Shown here: positions 19,101-24,675 of the stretch, piece after piece
Numbering within the stretch: position 1 is the stretch's first letter
How the letters are laid out: each line of letters starts with the position of its first letter
Notes under the pieces: generated by a model
What the model saw: the letters and a program-made list of their open reading frames with translations, nothing else
Database searches by the model: none
What the model was told of the DNA's origin: nothing
Assembly (NCBI GenBank): GCA_030762175.1
Contig: CM060833.1
Span: forward strand, 169,398,501 to 169,462,500
DNA from: Metallyticus violacea
Taxonomy: Eukaryota; Arthropoda; Insecta; Mantodea; Metallyticidae
Direction of reading: 5' to 3'
DNA: 64,000 bases
Program-made: the position numbers and the translations under genes

Positions 19101-21347
19101 ATTTTCTTCTTGATGTTTGGGAACAAGAAGTCGCATGGTACCAGATCAGGGCTGTAGGACAGATGAGTCATAGTTCAATCCTGAAGTGGCCAAAAACTGT
19201 ATTGAGCTGTCCCACAATCTGGGACAATGGATTGTTATGGTGTAGCATTATGTGGCTACAAGATTATTCCTTACACACATTTTTTGAAATTGTCAGTAAA
19301 CAAATGGTGATATATCACTCAGACAACTCTGCAATGCAACAGAACTAATAGGACCAGGGCAACAACAGAATGAGACAACCATTTTCTTAATCAACTGAAT
19401 CATACAATGATATCAATTAACCATTTTCTTAACAATGCTTTGCTTCTTTTGACTTTTTTTGGCATACCGTTGTCTGAGAAGATCCATTGTGCTGGTTGCC
19501 ATTTATTTTCTGACTCAGTTACCCAGTAACTGCCATGGGTGACTGAGGTCGTTAAGGCTTGGACTCATGAGCTGGGGTTCAAATCCCATCAGGACTGTCC
19601 TCCCTGACTGAGGTTTTTTCCACGTTTTCCTCAGTCCTCATAACTGGCAAATGCTGGGAAGGTACCCTAAACTTAGGCCTGGAAGTTTCCTTGCTTAAAA
19701 ATCCTTTCCCAGCATATCATTCATGTATCATCAGTGTTCACTGCCTGTGGAGCCTAAGTATAATAAATGGATGTGAAATGCTACTCAAAAAAAAAAATTA
19801 CCCAGTTGGTATGATGTCAAAAACTGAATTTACCAGCATTAATTGAATATTTTTAATCATCTTCTTACACCAGTCAACACATGTTTGTTTCTCAGCTCCT
19901 GTCAAATAATACAGAGTCCCAATTAAATTAAATGTACTTACGAAGCTGTTGACAATGGAGTGGTATATATATAAACAATGTAATATGTTTTTTTCACACT
20001 AACTCCATTCACTTACATAAAAATCCGCACATATCTACAGTTTATCTACAGGCTGAAGATGGGAGGGATCACTCCAGAAACATATGTCCAGATTTTTATG
20101 TAAGTGAATGGAGTTAGTGTGAAAAAAACTGTATTACATTGTTTATAAATACAGAGTCTGCCAAGAATGCAACTTCCTCATAACAAAAGATAATAGAGGT
20201 TCTTTTAAATTGCATTTGACTATTCCCAAAGATGCCGGAATCTTGATTTAGGTTATTTGGTTACATTCTTCAATATAATAATGCTCAGTGTCAATAGTTC
20301 TGTCACTGGTTTCTGTAGCAAGTTGATCCTCACATAAATCGTCTCTGATATATACCTATATTTGAATTCTGAAAACCAATCATATGCACTCCTTTCTTGT
20401 ATTTTGAAGTTTTTTGATGCATTGCTATGGTGTCAATAGCAATTAAAATCATAAAATATATCATAACACACAAAATCCTGTTGACTTCAATCCATTAATT
20501 TAATAGACTTTGAGTGAACTTTAAAAATTATACCAGTTTAACTTAGACAATATTTTTTTTTATTTATAAATGCAATTGTTTTGGAAAATGAATTGCATTT
20601 ATTATCACACAGTAGGCAATCTAGTTTATTGTTGTACATTCACTTTGCAGAAACATTCAGTATAACCTATGTAGAGCTTTTCAAGCTGAAGTTGAGAATA
20701 TTAATTTTGTTTTTAGTAGAAAAACTCAATGGCAAAAAAAACTCTGATTTCCATTTCTTCCAATATGAAGAAATATAGATATCATAGCCCTGATATCTGG
20801 ATTATGATATCTAGATGGCAGAAAGTCATATATTTGTAAGGAGGTATTGAAAAATAGCACTGTATAGCCAAAGAAGTGAACAATTCAGTGTATTTTAAAC
20901 TAAAATAAAATCAACTCTGAAAGAGGAAAAAATCAAATTGTCGCAGTTCTTATTTAATGCCCCTTATATATTGAAATGTATATATCTGGCTTGTTCCCAT
21001 CCTTGATCTACTCACAATTTTAAAAATCAATGGAATGCAAAGCATATTATGTTATATATTAGAATGAGAGGTTAGGATAATGACAATAATGTGATTTCAC
21101 ATGTTACAGATTGCGTCATGTGGAGCTAAAAGTAAATGTAAGTAATCAATTTAACTGTATGTTGGGCAACAAGAGCAGGTCTCTCCATATTGAAGTAACA
21201 CCAGATGTACAGTTGGCCACATTTCGGCCCACCAATGGTAGAACTATTATATATGCTGTTCCAGTGACTTATGCTCTTGGAGGTAATGATGGTAGTGATA
21301 AAAATGGTCAGCAGTATATAGCACACAAGAAAAATCTAGTGGCATAA
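1030..21347 (+). CDS. Myo31DF: Unconventional myosin ID, 3' part of gene (7 exons, partial)
   Basis: C-terminal part of a class I myosin, an actin-based membrane-associated motor. In Drosophila the orthologue Myo31DF sets left-right asymmetry; that is family knowledge, not seen here. Coding exons are 1030-1192, 5491-5657, 10358-10523, 12776-12931, 15054-15194, 18390-18541 and 21110-21347. Every junction has AG/GT sites and the phases join cleanly. The peptide of about 393 residues aligns along its length with vertebrate MYO1D: motor end (KTKIFIRSPRTLF), two IQ motifs, then a basic TH1 tail with a PH-like part (KTNRFNKSADRALLVTD, LSISPGKDQLVV). It ends ...HKKNLVA and a TAA. The motor head and start codon lie upstream of the window. 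Introns of 2.1-4.7 kb are full of PLE, mariner and SINE insertions, but the exons are intact. Class is near certain; the ID assignment rests on the IQ and tail resemblance. Confidence 0.93.
1193..1860 (+). other. Intron sequence, unclassified
   Basis: Intron 5' part after the first visible myosin exon. A 71-codon open stretch at 1487-1702 has no recognisable domain. I cannot assign this stretch to a repeat family. Confidence 0.4.
1861..2450 (-). mobile_element. Degenerate Penelope-like element, GIY-YIG part
   Basis: Read on the minus strand, about 2370-2260 encodes a GIY-YIG endonuclease start: IYKINC, then a CNMVYIGKIKRNLG-like segment and RLQEH. The frame then breaks several times, while AAHFWNEH-like and LNIWE-like pieces remain. 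The 3' end (about 2000-1970) has a decayed hammerhead-like core, TTGACAA then a short stem then AAAAC. This is an old dead copy inside a myosin intron. Confidence 0.7.
2485..2800 (+). repeat. tRNA-derived SINE, family A, old copy
   Basis: It matches the well-preserved SINE at 63418-63714 along its length: a Pol III box B like GGTTCAAACC at 2542-2551, then AGTATGGC.TCCTTC.GAAGGGAAGTAAAGCC, and the conserved AGGCCTC segment near 2680. It ends in an A/T-rich tail near 2780-2800. The 69-codon open frame here is incidental. Confidence 0.8.
2801..3237 (+). other. Intron sequence, nothing recognised
   Basis: AT-rich intronic sequence between a SINE and a Penelope-like pair. No coding or structural signal found. 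Confidence 0.4.
3335..3730 (-). pseudogene. PLE GIY-YIG endonuclease fragment, minus arm
   Basis: A continuous frame of about 130 codons on the minus strand. It begins before GIYKINC (about 3709), contains VYIGKTKRS and RLKEHWRNIRYNQ, and ends in ELHQVLQPTNNEADS then a stop. The GIY and YIG motifs and a catalytic-type Arg in GIRLKEH are present. No reverse transcriptase is fused in this copy, so it is a fragment of a retroelement polyprotein, not a host gene. Confidence 0.75.
3831..4256 (+). pseudogene. PLE GIY-YIG endonuclease fragment, plus arm
   Basis: Open from GIYKINCSECNK (3831) to a stop at 4254-4256, about 141 codons. Motifs are as in the minus arm, with small changes (VDQPIELGIRENIYI versus VDRPGELGIWEKIYI). 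A TAG sits in frame just upstream, so the reading frame is not connected to a reverse transcriptase. Close identity to the opposite arm suggests a single recent insertion or template-switch event. Confidence 0.75.
4293..5490 (+). other. Intron sequence with short GA repeat
   Basis: A (GA)n run near 4328-4340, otherwise unclassified AT-rich intron ending in a pyrimidine tract and AG at 5489-5490. I see no element that I can name. Confidence 0.4.
5491..5657 (+). CDS. Myo31DF: Myo31DF exon: IQ motifs
   Basis: Acceptor TTTCAG, donor AG/GTACTT. It encodes ARAQLIPGIVILLQKLWRGT..., with two consecutive IQ-type calmodulin/light-chain sites: LLQKLWRGTLCRIRYKKM, then YIMKYYQLAKIRHYV. It starts in phase 0 and ends with two bases of an Arg codon completed by the next exon. 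Confidence 0.93.
5658..7115 (+). other. Intron sequence, unclassified
   Basis: First part of a 4.7 kb intron. Open frames at 6406-6588 (minus) and 6750-7100 (plus) lack recognisable domains or coding character. Part of 6360-6500 may be an old TE remnant, but I cannot name it. Confidence 0.35.
7116..7349 (+). mobile_element. Hairpin mini-Penelope insertion with 12-bp TSD
   Basis: Direct repeats AAGTACTATGTA at 7116-7127 and 7338-7349 flank a 210 bp insert. The insert opens with the same sequence as another copy at 19919 (CTTA.GAAGCTGTTGACAATGGA) and then forms a long hairpin: arms about 7182-7230 and 7281-7335. The loop holds a hammerhead-like core: stem GCTCA/TGAGC (7231-7247), TTGAAGA (7250-7256), stem GGGAG/CTCCC, GAAAT (7273-7277). 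Confidence 0.8.
7840..8075 (+). mobile_element. Hairpin Penelope-like terminus
   Basis: Starts with the PLE border motif TTGGAACTTGTAAAGTGAAG (7846-7865), followed by inverted arms about 7880-7955 and 8005-8075 with a GTTTAAAT.TAGAACATGTTT stem. The loop carries CTGAGGA (7982-7988), stem GCAGAC/GTCTGC, then TAAAC, a decayed hammerhead-like core. No coding part is left. A related copy lies at 38171-38360. Confidence 0.7.
8076..8780 (+). other. Intron sequence, nothing recognised
   Basis: AT-rich intron with a short GAGAGA run near 8653. No gene, repeat family or RNA structure identified. Confidence 0.35.
8782..9330 (-). mobile_element. Penelope-like element 3' fragment
   Basis: Left border motif GTTGGAACTAATACAGTGAAGC at 8781-8802, then on the minus strand a GIY-YIG tail. 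It reads GIYQINCLECNK near 9285, then a frameshift, then NQIDKSAVAHHFWKDKQDMEMEVK to KFIKCPRELWQV. The pLTR end carries a good hammerhead-like core on the minus strand: CTGATGA (8909-8903), a short stem, GAAAC (8885-8881). Reverse transcriptase is missing. Confidence 0.8.
9480..10110 (-). mobile_element. Internally deleted Tc1/mariner-type transposon
   Basis: A 118-codon open frame at 10071-9715 joins an N-terminal helix-turn-helix start (KEYSCMIHMCTESVGAVRRLFQEEF, ISKRSLINRLVNKF), typical of insect IS630/Tc1-mariner transposases of the DUF4817 type, directly to a C-terminal end (LWGALKEKVYKTNPHTLDELK, HQEIAAIS). The whole DDE catalytic core between them, roughly 200 residues by comparison with the family, is gone while the frame is kept. 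Flanks have only a weak inverted resemblance, so the borders are approximate. Confidence 0.7.
10358..10523 (+). CDS. Myo31DF: Myo31DF exon: start of TH1 tail
   Basis: Acceptor CTCCAG, donor AAG/GTAAGT. The first base completes the split Arg codon, then 55 codons: NAESLPDYGKNLLWPAPS ... ARWRAWMILRAVPREDWPQLKLK. It corresponds to the vertebrate MYO1D segment MRDYGKHVKWPSPP...RWRASQLIKSIP. Basic post-IQ region of the tail, ending in phase 0. Confidence 0.92.
10524..11090 (+). other. Intron sequence, nothing recognised
   Basis: AT-rich sequence after a canonical GTAAGT donor. No element identified. Confidence 0.4.
11091..11445 (+). mobile_element. Penelope-like element 3' end, family 2
   Basis: Begins abruptly inside the GIY-YIG C-terminal part (VQGPTELAIWEKIYIYNYKDS, ENINYELITLPPE), then runs into the pLTR-like end. 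Hammerhead-like core: CTGATGG (11294-11300), perfect stem GAGAAC/GTTCTC, GAAAC (11319-11323), then the conserved AAGTAAGTGAAGC. The right border has GGCTTCACTGTGCAAGTTCC (11408-11427). A short 5'-truncated copy. Confidence 0.75.
11446..11830 (+). other. Intron sequence, unclassified
   Basis: No family recognised; the 93-codon minus-strand frame here has no domain I know. Confidence 0.3.
11831..12480 (+). mobile_element. Tc1-type transposon relic
   Basis: Plus-strand translation in broken frames gives a Tc1 transposase ghost: WQHVVFLDESQCNDGC (matching WxxVVFSDESRF), then GGCCTC-region RRGE-like residues, and near 12300-12420 a C-terminal ghost of the SPIEHVWDMLGRQL part. Several frameshifts and stops. 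No terminal repeats identified, so the ends are approximate. Confidence 0.55.
12776..12931 (+). CDS. Myo31DF: Myo31DF exon: TH1 tail
   Basis: Acceptor TTTCAG, donor AAG/GTAAAC. 52 codons in phase 0: IAAASALKGKRPTWGQSRNW, then KGNYLAHPEENEN to NSDKFHK. It matches the vertebrate KGQRADLGLQRAWEGNYLA segment of the TH1 domain. Confidence 0.92.
12932..13325 (+). other. Intron sequence, nothing recognised
   Basis: AT-rich intron; includes a short A run near 13289. No element named. Confidence 0.4.
13327..13900 (-). mobile_element. Mariner transposon, 3' half
   Basis: Minus-strand C-terminal half of a mariner transposase. It shows FSSPKPKNFQSQPSA, a frameshift, GRKIMLILFWDELDIILEYYMPKG, the second catalytic Asp in LQHDNARHHT, the third in PYSPDLALSDYHVF (D34D spacing) and KEAIGGKKFHSNEEVQQAVHEWLRT. 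The lower end, AGGGGAAGTCAAATGAAAAC at 13330, may be the terminal repeat next to TA. The 5' half is missing; the break abuts a SINE tail at 13903. Confidence 0.85.
13903..14164 (-). repeat. tRNA-derived SINE, family A, with ATCA tail
   Basis: Complement of the family A SINE: CCTAAGTATGGCTTACTTCG, GGAAGGGAAATAAAGC, AACCTCAAGCCTGAAA and GGGACGCTGATGACATGAGATG-type segments. A box B-like GTTCGAAACC remains at 14155-14164, where the head is cut. The tail is A-rich plus a (ATCA)n run, seen on the plus strand as poly-T and (TGAT)n at 13903-13941. Confidence 0.85.
13918..13941 (+). repeat. (TGAT)n microsatellite in SINE tail
   Basis: Six tandem TGAT units after a poly-T run. It is the expanded tail of the minus-strand SINE. 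Confidence 0.8.
14165..14660 (+). mobile_element. Penelope-like element 3' end, family 2
   Basis: Plus-strand GIY-YIG tail fragment: YKEKLGHMVKGTFHNIKYKQ, then IEKSAVAYHFWTENHDVV and DENINYKFITLLLEQ, with a stop at 14494-14496. The end has a hammerhead-like core: TTGATGA (14512-14518), a GAGAA/TTCTC-type stem, GAAAC (14534-14538), then AAGTAAGTG. The right border motif GGCTTCACTGTGCAAGTTCC is at 14633-14652. Its 5' end meets a SINE. Confidence 0.8.
14661..15053 (+). other. Intron sequence, nothing recognised
   Basis: AT-rich, ending in the pyrimidine tract and CAG acceptor of the next myosin exon. Confidence 0.4.
15054..15194 (+). CDS. Myo31DF: Myo31DF exon: TH1 PH-like core
   Basis: Acceptor TTACAG, donor GAG/GTATTT. 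47 codons: ELFSSFIRKTNRFNKSADRA, then LLVTDAAIYKLDAAKFKPMKKGSPLQE. It matches the vertebrate VRKVNRFSKVEDRAIFVTD segment that contains the basic phosphoinositide-binding part of class I myosin tails. Confidence 0.93.
15280..15470 (-). repeat. tRNA-derived SINE-like fragment
   Basis: On the minus strand a tRNA-like head: box A-like GGCTCAAGTTGCTAAGGC (15434-15417), then GACTCTTAAC and box B-like GCAGTTCAAAAC (15394-15383). The head resembles a tRNA-Leu-type origin. The body is short and its borders are unclear. Confidence 0.5.
15895..16585 (+). mobile_element. Penelope-like element, family 2, with inverted ends
   Basis: Both outer ends carry the same terminal sequence in inverse orientation (ATTGATATCATTGTATGATT at 15898-15917 and its complement near 16560-16582). 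The inside is a GIY-YIG tail: VHYVMYIGKPKRNIGTRLKEH (Y-I-G motif), IEKSAVAYHFWTQNHDI, GPTELATWEKIYIYKYKDS, GDENINYKL. The element is split by a later hairpin insertion at 16211-16386. Hammerhead-like core CTGAAGA (16476-16482) ... GAAAC (16501-16505) before GTAAGTGAAGC. Confidence 0.8.
16196..16401 (+). mobile_element. Hairpin mini-Penelope nested in a Penelope element (15-bp TSD)
   Basis: Duplicated target CATAAACTACAA(A/G)TT at 16196-16210 and 16387-16401 brackets a 176 bp insert. Its arms 16211-16252 and 16301-16342 match at 41 of 42 positions as a palindrome. The loop keeps only the 3' half of a hammerhead-like core on the minus strand (GTTTCGAGAAC, 16288-16298). The insert ends with the border motif GGCTTCACTGTGCAAGTTCC (16352-16371). 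It interrupts the GIY-YIG reading frame of the host element. Confidence 0.85.
16712..16906 (+). mobile_element. Hairpin mini-Penelope with hammerhead-like core
   Basis: Inverted arms about 16714-16756 and 16824-16868 (TTATAATTAAT..., ACTCTTATGCTT). The loop holds TTGAAGA (16771-16777), a GGAGA/TCTCT stem and GAAAC (16796-16800), followed by AAGTAAGTGAAGC. The right border variant is GCTTCACTGTGTGTGCTCCAA (16879-16899). I found no convincing target duplication. Confidence 0.7.
17250..17510 (+). repeat. tRNA-derived SINE, family A, old copy
   Basis: Box A-like TGGTCTAGTGGTAATCA at 17265-17281, then a deletion over box B, then the family A body (GGCCTTCCTTCAGAAGGGAA, GTAAAG, AAAAGAACC..AAG, GACGTTAAAGAGCATTC). 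It ends in an A-rich tail near 17505. Confidence 0.75.
17570..18260 (+). mobile_element. Mariner transposon relic
   Basis: Plus-strand ghost of mariner transposase: LKPESKRQFMEW near 17680, CIHTRKDVTKLLLLHYNTKTHA (second catalytic region, Asp lost to Tyr), EEIAKL..TVLPHPPN, FGHSKDAMHGSIFDDCKG. The 3' flank 18176-18260 is repeated at 20816-20935, so two copies of one family lie in the neighbouring introns. Many stops. Confidence 0.7.
18390..18541 (+). CDS. Myo31DF: Myo31DF exon: TH1 tail
   Basis: Acceptor TTTCACAG, donor CA/GTAAGT. It encodes VTGLSISPGKDQLVVIHSNK, then GNDLVVALSPYPSHEDRVGE and LIGILCNRYQ plus two bases of a Gln codon. It aligns with vertebrate LTGLSVSNGKDQLVVFHTKD...RIGELVGVLVNHF. 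Confidence 0.93.
18542..18925 (+). other. Intron sequence with T-runs
   Basis: GTAAGT donor followed by AT-rich DNA with several poly-T tracts (18657, 18770, 18850). No element named. Confidence 0.4.
19377..19432 (+). mobile_element. 28-bp Penelope terminal fragment with 14-bp TSD
   Basis: AACCATTTTCTTAA occurs at 19377-19390 and again at 19419-19432. Between them are 28 bases (19391-19418) identical to the terminal sequence of the family 2 PLE at about 16556-16583. This reads as a complete but extremely truncated insertion. Confidence 0.75.
19519..19806 (+). repeat. tRNA-derived SINE, family B, with 9-bp TSD
   Basis: TTACCCAGT at 19519-19527 and 19798-19806 flanks a 270 bp element ending in a poly-A run. 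The head is tRNA-Leu-like: GGTCGTTAAGGCTTGGACTC (box A region) and GGGGTTCAAATCCC (box B). The body has a CCTCAGTCCTCATAA segment and CACTGCCTGTGGAGCC. A second copy is at 43690-43957. Confidence 0.85.
19908..20158 (+). mobile_element. Hairpin mini-Penelope with 11-bp TSD
   Basis: AATACAGAGTC at 19908-19918 and 20148-20158 flanks a 229 bp insert. Arms about 19970-20028 and 20088-20146 pair over a long stem (TTTTTTTCACACTAACTCCA and complement). The loop contains CTGAAGA (20053-20059), a short stem and GAAAC (20077-20081). The left part matches the copy at 7128-7337. Confidence 0.8.
20800..20960 (+). mobile_element. Mariner 3'-end fragment
   Basis: Sequence 20816-20935 repeats 18176-18260 (AAAAATAG.ACTGT, GCCAAAGAA.TGAACAAT, ACTAAAATAAAA.CAA), the tail of the mariner copy in the previous intron. 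No coding part remains. Confidence 0.55.
21110..21347 (+). CDS. Myo31DF: Myo31DF last coding exon
   Basis: Acceptor ATGTTACAG. The first base completes the split Gln codon, then LRHVELKVNVSNQFNCMLGN to NGQQYIAHKKNLVA and TAA at 21345-21347. The TH1 end matches vertebrate HLQVNVTNPVQCSLHGKKC up to the last 25 residues, which are lineage-specific. Confidence 0.92.
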
Positions 21348-22094
21348 CAAGTAATACTGCTCTAGGCATTAATGTCTATCGGAGCACGTTGTGCAGAACC
21401 AGTGACCCTCCATTAGATTAATTGAATAAATGCTGTGTGACACACATGTTTAATCTAGGCTTAGCATTATTATCATCATTTTGTGCCCATCCAAGCATAT
21501 ATTCTGTGATTTTAAACAGTATAAAGCCAAAGTATAGCTGAGGTCGATGATATATTCTTGCTTCCTTTCTGTTTGTAAAGCACCTGTGCTGACAGCCACA
21601 TTCGCATAAGGAACAAACATAAGATCGGTTAATACTTATGGCCATTATTTAGAAATGCTTAGAACAGCATACATGATCTTGTTTTATTTTCTTCATAGTT
21701 AATTATCAGTCTAAACATGTATGCTGTGGCATAACCTGTAAAAACCATTAATTTGGATGTTTGTTTTGGTTACCATAAACTTAGCTTCCAACTGATGTTT
21801 ATCCCTACCATTACAAAAATGTACTATATAAGTGTCTGAATAGGCTTATGCATATCCATTTCTTTTGACGCCTAGGTTTCATAATGTGCATAATATAATT
21901 TTTTATTTATTTTACTTTTGAAAGTTATTATTAATACAGGAGAAAACAAATATTTTATGTAATTCTAGCATTGTAAATCAAATGATTATAATAATTGCGA
22001 GTGGACTGTTGCAGCTTTCAGCAACCATACCTAATTTCCAACCTTCTAATCTCTTTATACAGTAATATTAGTCCTGCTTTCAGTATTAAATAAA
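21348..22094 (+). other. Probable myosin 3' UTR and flank
   Basis: Sequence downstream of the myosin stop codon. AATAAA occurs at 21425-21430 and again near 22087, either of which could be a polyadenylation signal. No coding signal. Confidence 0.35.
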
Positions 22095-22870
22095 TTTGGA
22101 ATATAACACAGTGAGGCATGCATTAACAATTTCTTGTGAGTAAAACAATTTAAAAAGCATTCTTTTTGACTTCACTTACTGGAAACAAAACCTGGAGATG
22201 TTTTTTTTGCACCTTTGTTCACATCCTCAGCTTTATAAGATTATTGGATCATTCTTTGGAGTTTAGTTAGTTGATATCCAAGTTGACTAGTGGCCTTAAC
22301 TTGAATATAGAACTGTCTGCTTTTGGGATATAGGATCTGGGATCCCTCCCCATACCAGGGGAATATACATACAGATCTGTGCAGTCCATTGGTTCTTTCC
22401 ATTTAGGATGGTACCTAGAGTCTAAACCGACCCGCCTTTCGGCCAAGTGCTCTAAGCGAACTTAGCTACCAGGTTTTCACTGGTGGATAGGTCATGTCTA
22501 GCATAGACCTACTCAATTTAAGAGGTGAGTCACCTCACCCCAGTATTAAGGTAGTCACCACCCACATCAGACAGTAGTGATTCAGGAAAATACCTTCCCT
22601 CAAGGTACACGCCATAGGCACTCCCATAGGACATACTGCCGCTGTGTTGCTTCTGGGATGTCAAAATTTATTAAGTGTTAATGTAAATCCTTTATATAAA
22701 CATCTGGGAAAGGATATGTTCTTTATATTCAAGTTTATCGTAAGGCCACCAGAACAACTCAGACACCAACTAACAACTCAGTGAACAATCCAATTGTATA
22801 ACAACTGAGGACAAAGGTCCATGAAACATGTCCTGATTTAATCTCAAGTAAGTGAAGCCAGGAAGTGGTG
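22095..22870 (-). mobile_element. Penelope-like element with inverted ends, interrupted by a SINE-like insertion
   Basis: Left border motif TTTGGAATATAACACAGTGAGGC (22095-22117). The minus strand gives the GIY-YIG C-terminal end LINFDIPEADSSIFKL when the insertion at 22332-22648 is removed. A minus-strand CTGAGGA (22230-22224) belongs to a decayed hammerhead-like core. At the other end the same terminus appears on the plus strand: CTGAGGA (22805-22811), GAAAC (22823-22827), AAGTAAGTGAAGCC (22844-22857). Confidence 0.65.
22319..22661 (-). repeat. Unclassified 317-bp interspersed repeat with 13-bp TSD
   Basis: GCTTTTGGGATAT (22319-22331) and GCTTCTGGGATGT (22649-22661) agree at 11 of 13 positions and bracket a GC-richer insert. 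On the minus strand an internal stretch (about 22482-22432) resembles a tRNA D-arm region (TAGCTAAGTTCGCTTAGAGC, then CTTGGCCGAAAGGCGGGTCG). Could be a SINE, but the tRNA-like part is not at its start. Confidence 0.55.
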
Positions 22871-24670
22871 GGTGTGTTTTTTTTCTTTTTCTTTCTTTCC
22901 CTCATAAGAAATTATTAGTTCTGCTGCTTGCTAGAATTGTTGCTAAATTTCACCTAAAGCAATGTCTAATGCAAATTGATGGATTTGACACACTCAGAAA
23001 CTGTACAATTTCCATAGGAAGCTTTCTGAAGGTATTGATTCCTACAGGTTGACAGCTGCATTTCCATCTTGGAAATACAAAATGGTTTCTTGTATTGGAC
23101 ATTTTTTAGATGTAAGGAATACACTTTTCATTCAACACCACAACATTCATTAGACTACCATTAAGTAGGTTGGTGAATGTACATGGCTAATTCTTTGTTT
23201 CAAGAATATATAAAACAAGAGTATGGCCTTCAATCTATACATTATGAATGCACAAATTGTGTAGCTAATGGCATCTACAAAATGCCCAAAAGCTCTAATG
23301 ATTTTCATGACTTATATTATATAATGCTTTGAAAAGAAATTAATTAATTTCAGACCTGGAGCATTTAGATTTTTTATTAATATTCCATTGTCAACTTTTT
23401 TAAAAAATCAATACCCTCACCACCTAACAATGTCAATTCGCTTTCATCATAGTTCTAAGGATAGAATACGGGACCAGAGTGATGAAGGTCTAAGAACCTT
23501 AGACAGAAAAAATAAACATAACTTAGTATCTAAATTAAAAATAACTTAGCACATTAATGATAACGATAAAAATTCAAATCCTCGCAAACTATTAAACCAA
23601 ATATCTTATGCAATGCACATATTAAGTAGGAGTATTTTGCACACATCAGCAGTACTTCCATTAACTGCATGCATCATTGATTATAAAGTAAGGAAGCACA
23701 ATCATAGGCTGCTCATAGTGCAAGGGATGTAGCATAGGTTGTCAATACGAGCTTGATTCTGGTAGGCTCATCAATCCAAAATTGCAGTAGTTATGCATAG
23801 AAATAACACGATGGATGAATGGATGCATTGAAGAGGAAATAGAACTAATATGAAACCCATGTTCTCTTGGTGATTTAAATGCTACTGAAAAATTTTGAAA
23901 TACTTTCCTATCTTAACGTGTTTATTTTGGTGCAGACTTTTACAACTGTGAGTTTTTGGTCAGTTTTAACCATTCTGTGTATTTTTGTTTTTTAATGACA
24001 AGGAATCAAAGATTTAAAAGGTGATCTTTTATTCCAATTGTTATTCATAGGATTTCATGTTTTAAGTAGAGATTTACAAGAGATAAAAACCTTAGTGACT
24101 TAATTTAATTATATGCCTGTATTTGAAAAGAATTTTATAAATGGAGGATCTCTTTCATATTATTTTTATGAAAAAATTTCTAATACCATGTACTATATGA
24201 TGCTTTGTACCAGCTGTACAGCTATCATCATCGTCGTTGTCATAATTACTAGTGCCACTACTACTATTTGAGAGTTGCACCGAGAACTATCTTAAGAGTT
24301 CTAGCTGTACATATTGGATACAGCTTATTAAAATATTTCAGTGAACTTGCAATTTTCAATAAATAGCAGTGTGTATTTGTTAAATAGTTTTAAGGAATAA
24401 ATGGAACAAATTTTATATCATATGCACATGTAATTCAGTAAAAGCATGCACAAATTAAACAGAAAGTAAGGAATTCCCTACAATACATTTTAAGATAGGG
24501 AATTTTGGATCTGTAATGGACCTAACATGTTTCTATGTATTGCTTACTTTTTTGATATTTTTTACTTCATTAATTATATGCATTTCTTTAGTGTAATATT
24601 TATCTTTATTTGCATTCAGTAATTGGCATTTATTTATGTATTGTAATTTTTTTTCATATAAAGTAAAACT
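22871..24670 (+). other. Non-coding, nothing recognised
   Basis: AT-rich intergenic or 3' UTR sequence. AATAAA motifs near 24358 and 24397. No domains in any frame. Confidence 0.35.
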
Positions 24671-24675
24671 GTTAA

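Larger units (their letters stand above)
18926..20400 (-). mobile_element. Mariner relic carrying three later insertions
   Basis: Minus-strand ghost of mariner transposase read across the insertions: YYLTGAEKQTCVDWCKKMIKN (about 19910-19850), TESENKWQPAQWIFSDNG (about 19515-19470), SYSPDLVPCDFLFPNIKKKM (third catalytic Asp region, about 19160), and CFDDWFHEMES.LDLRGKYFEEQ (about 19010-18940). It is interrupted by a hairpin PLE (19919-20147), a SINE (19528-19797) and a 28 bp insertion (19391-19418). Ends uncertain. Confidence 0.7.
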
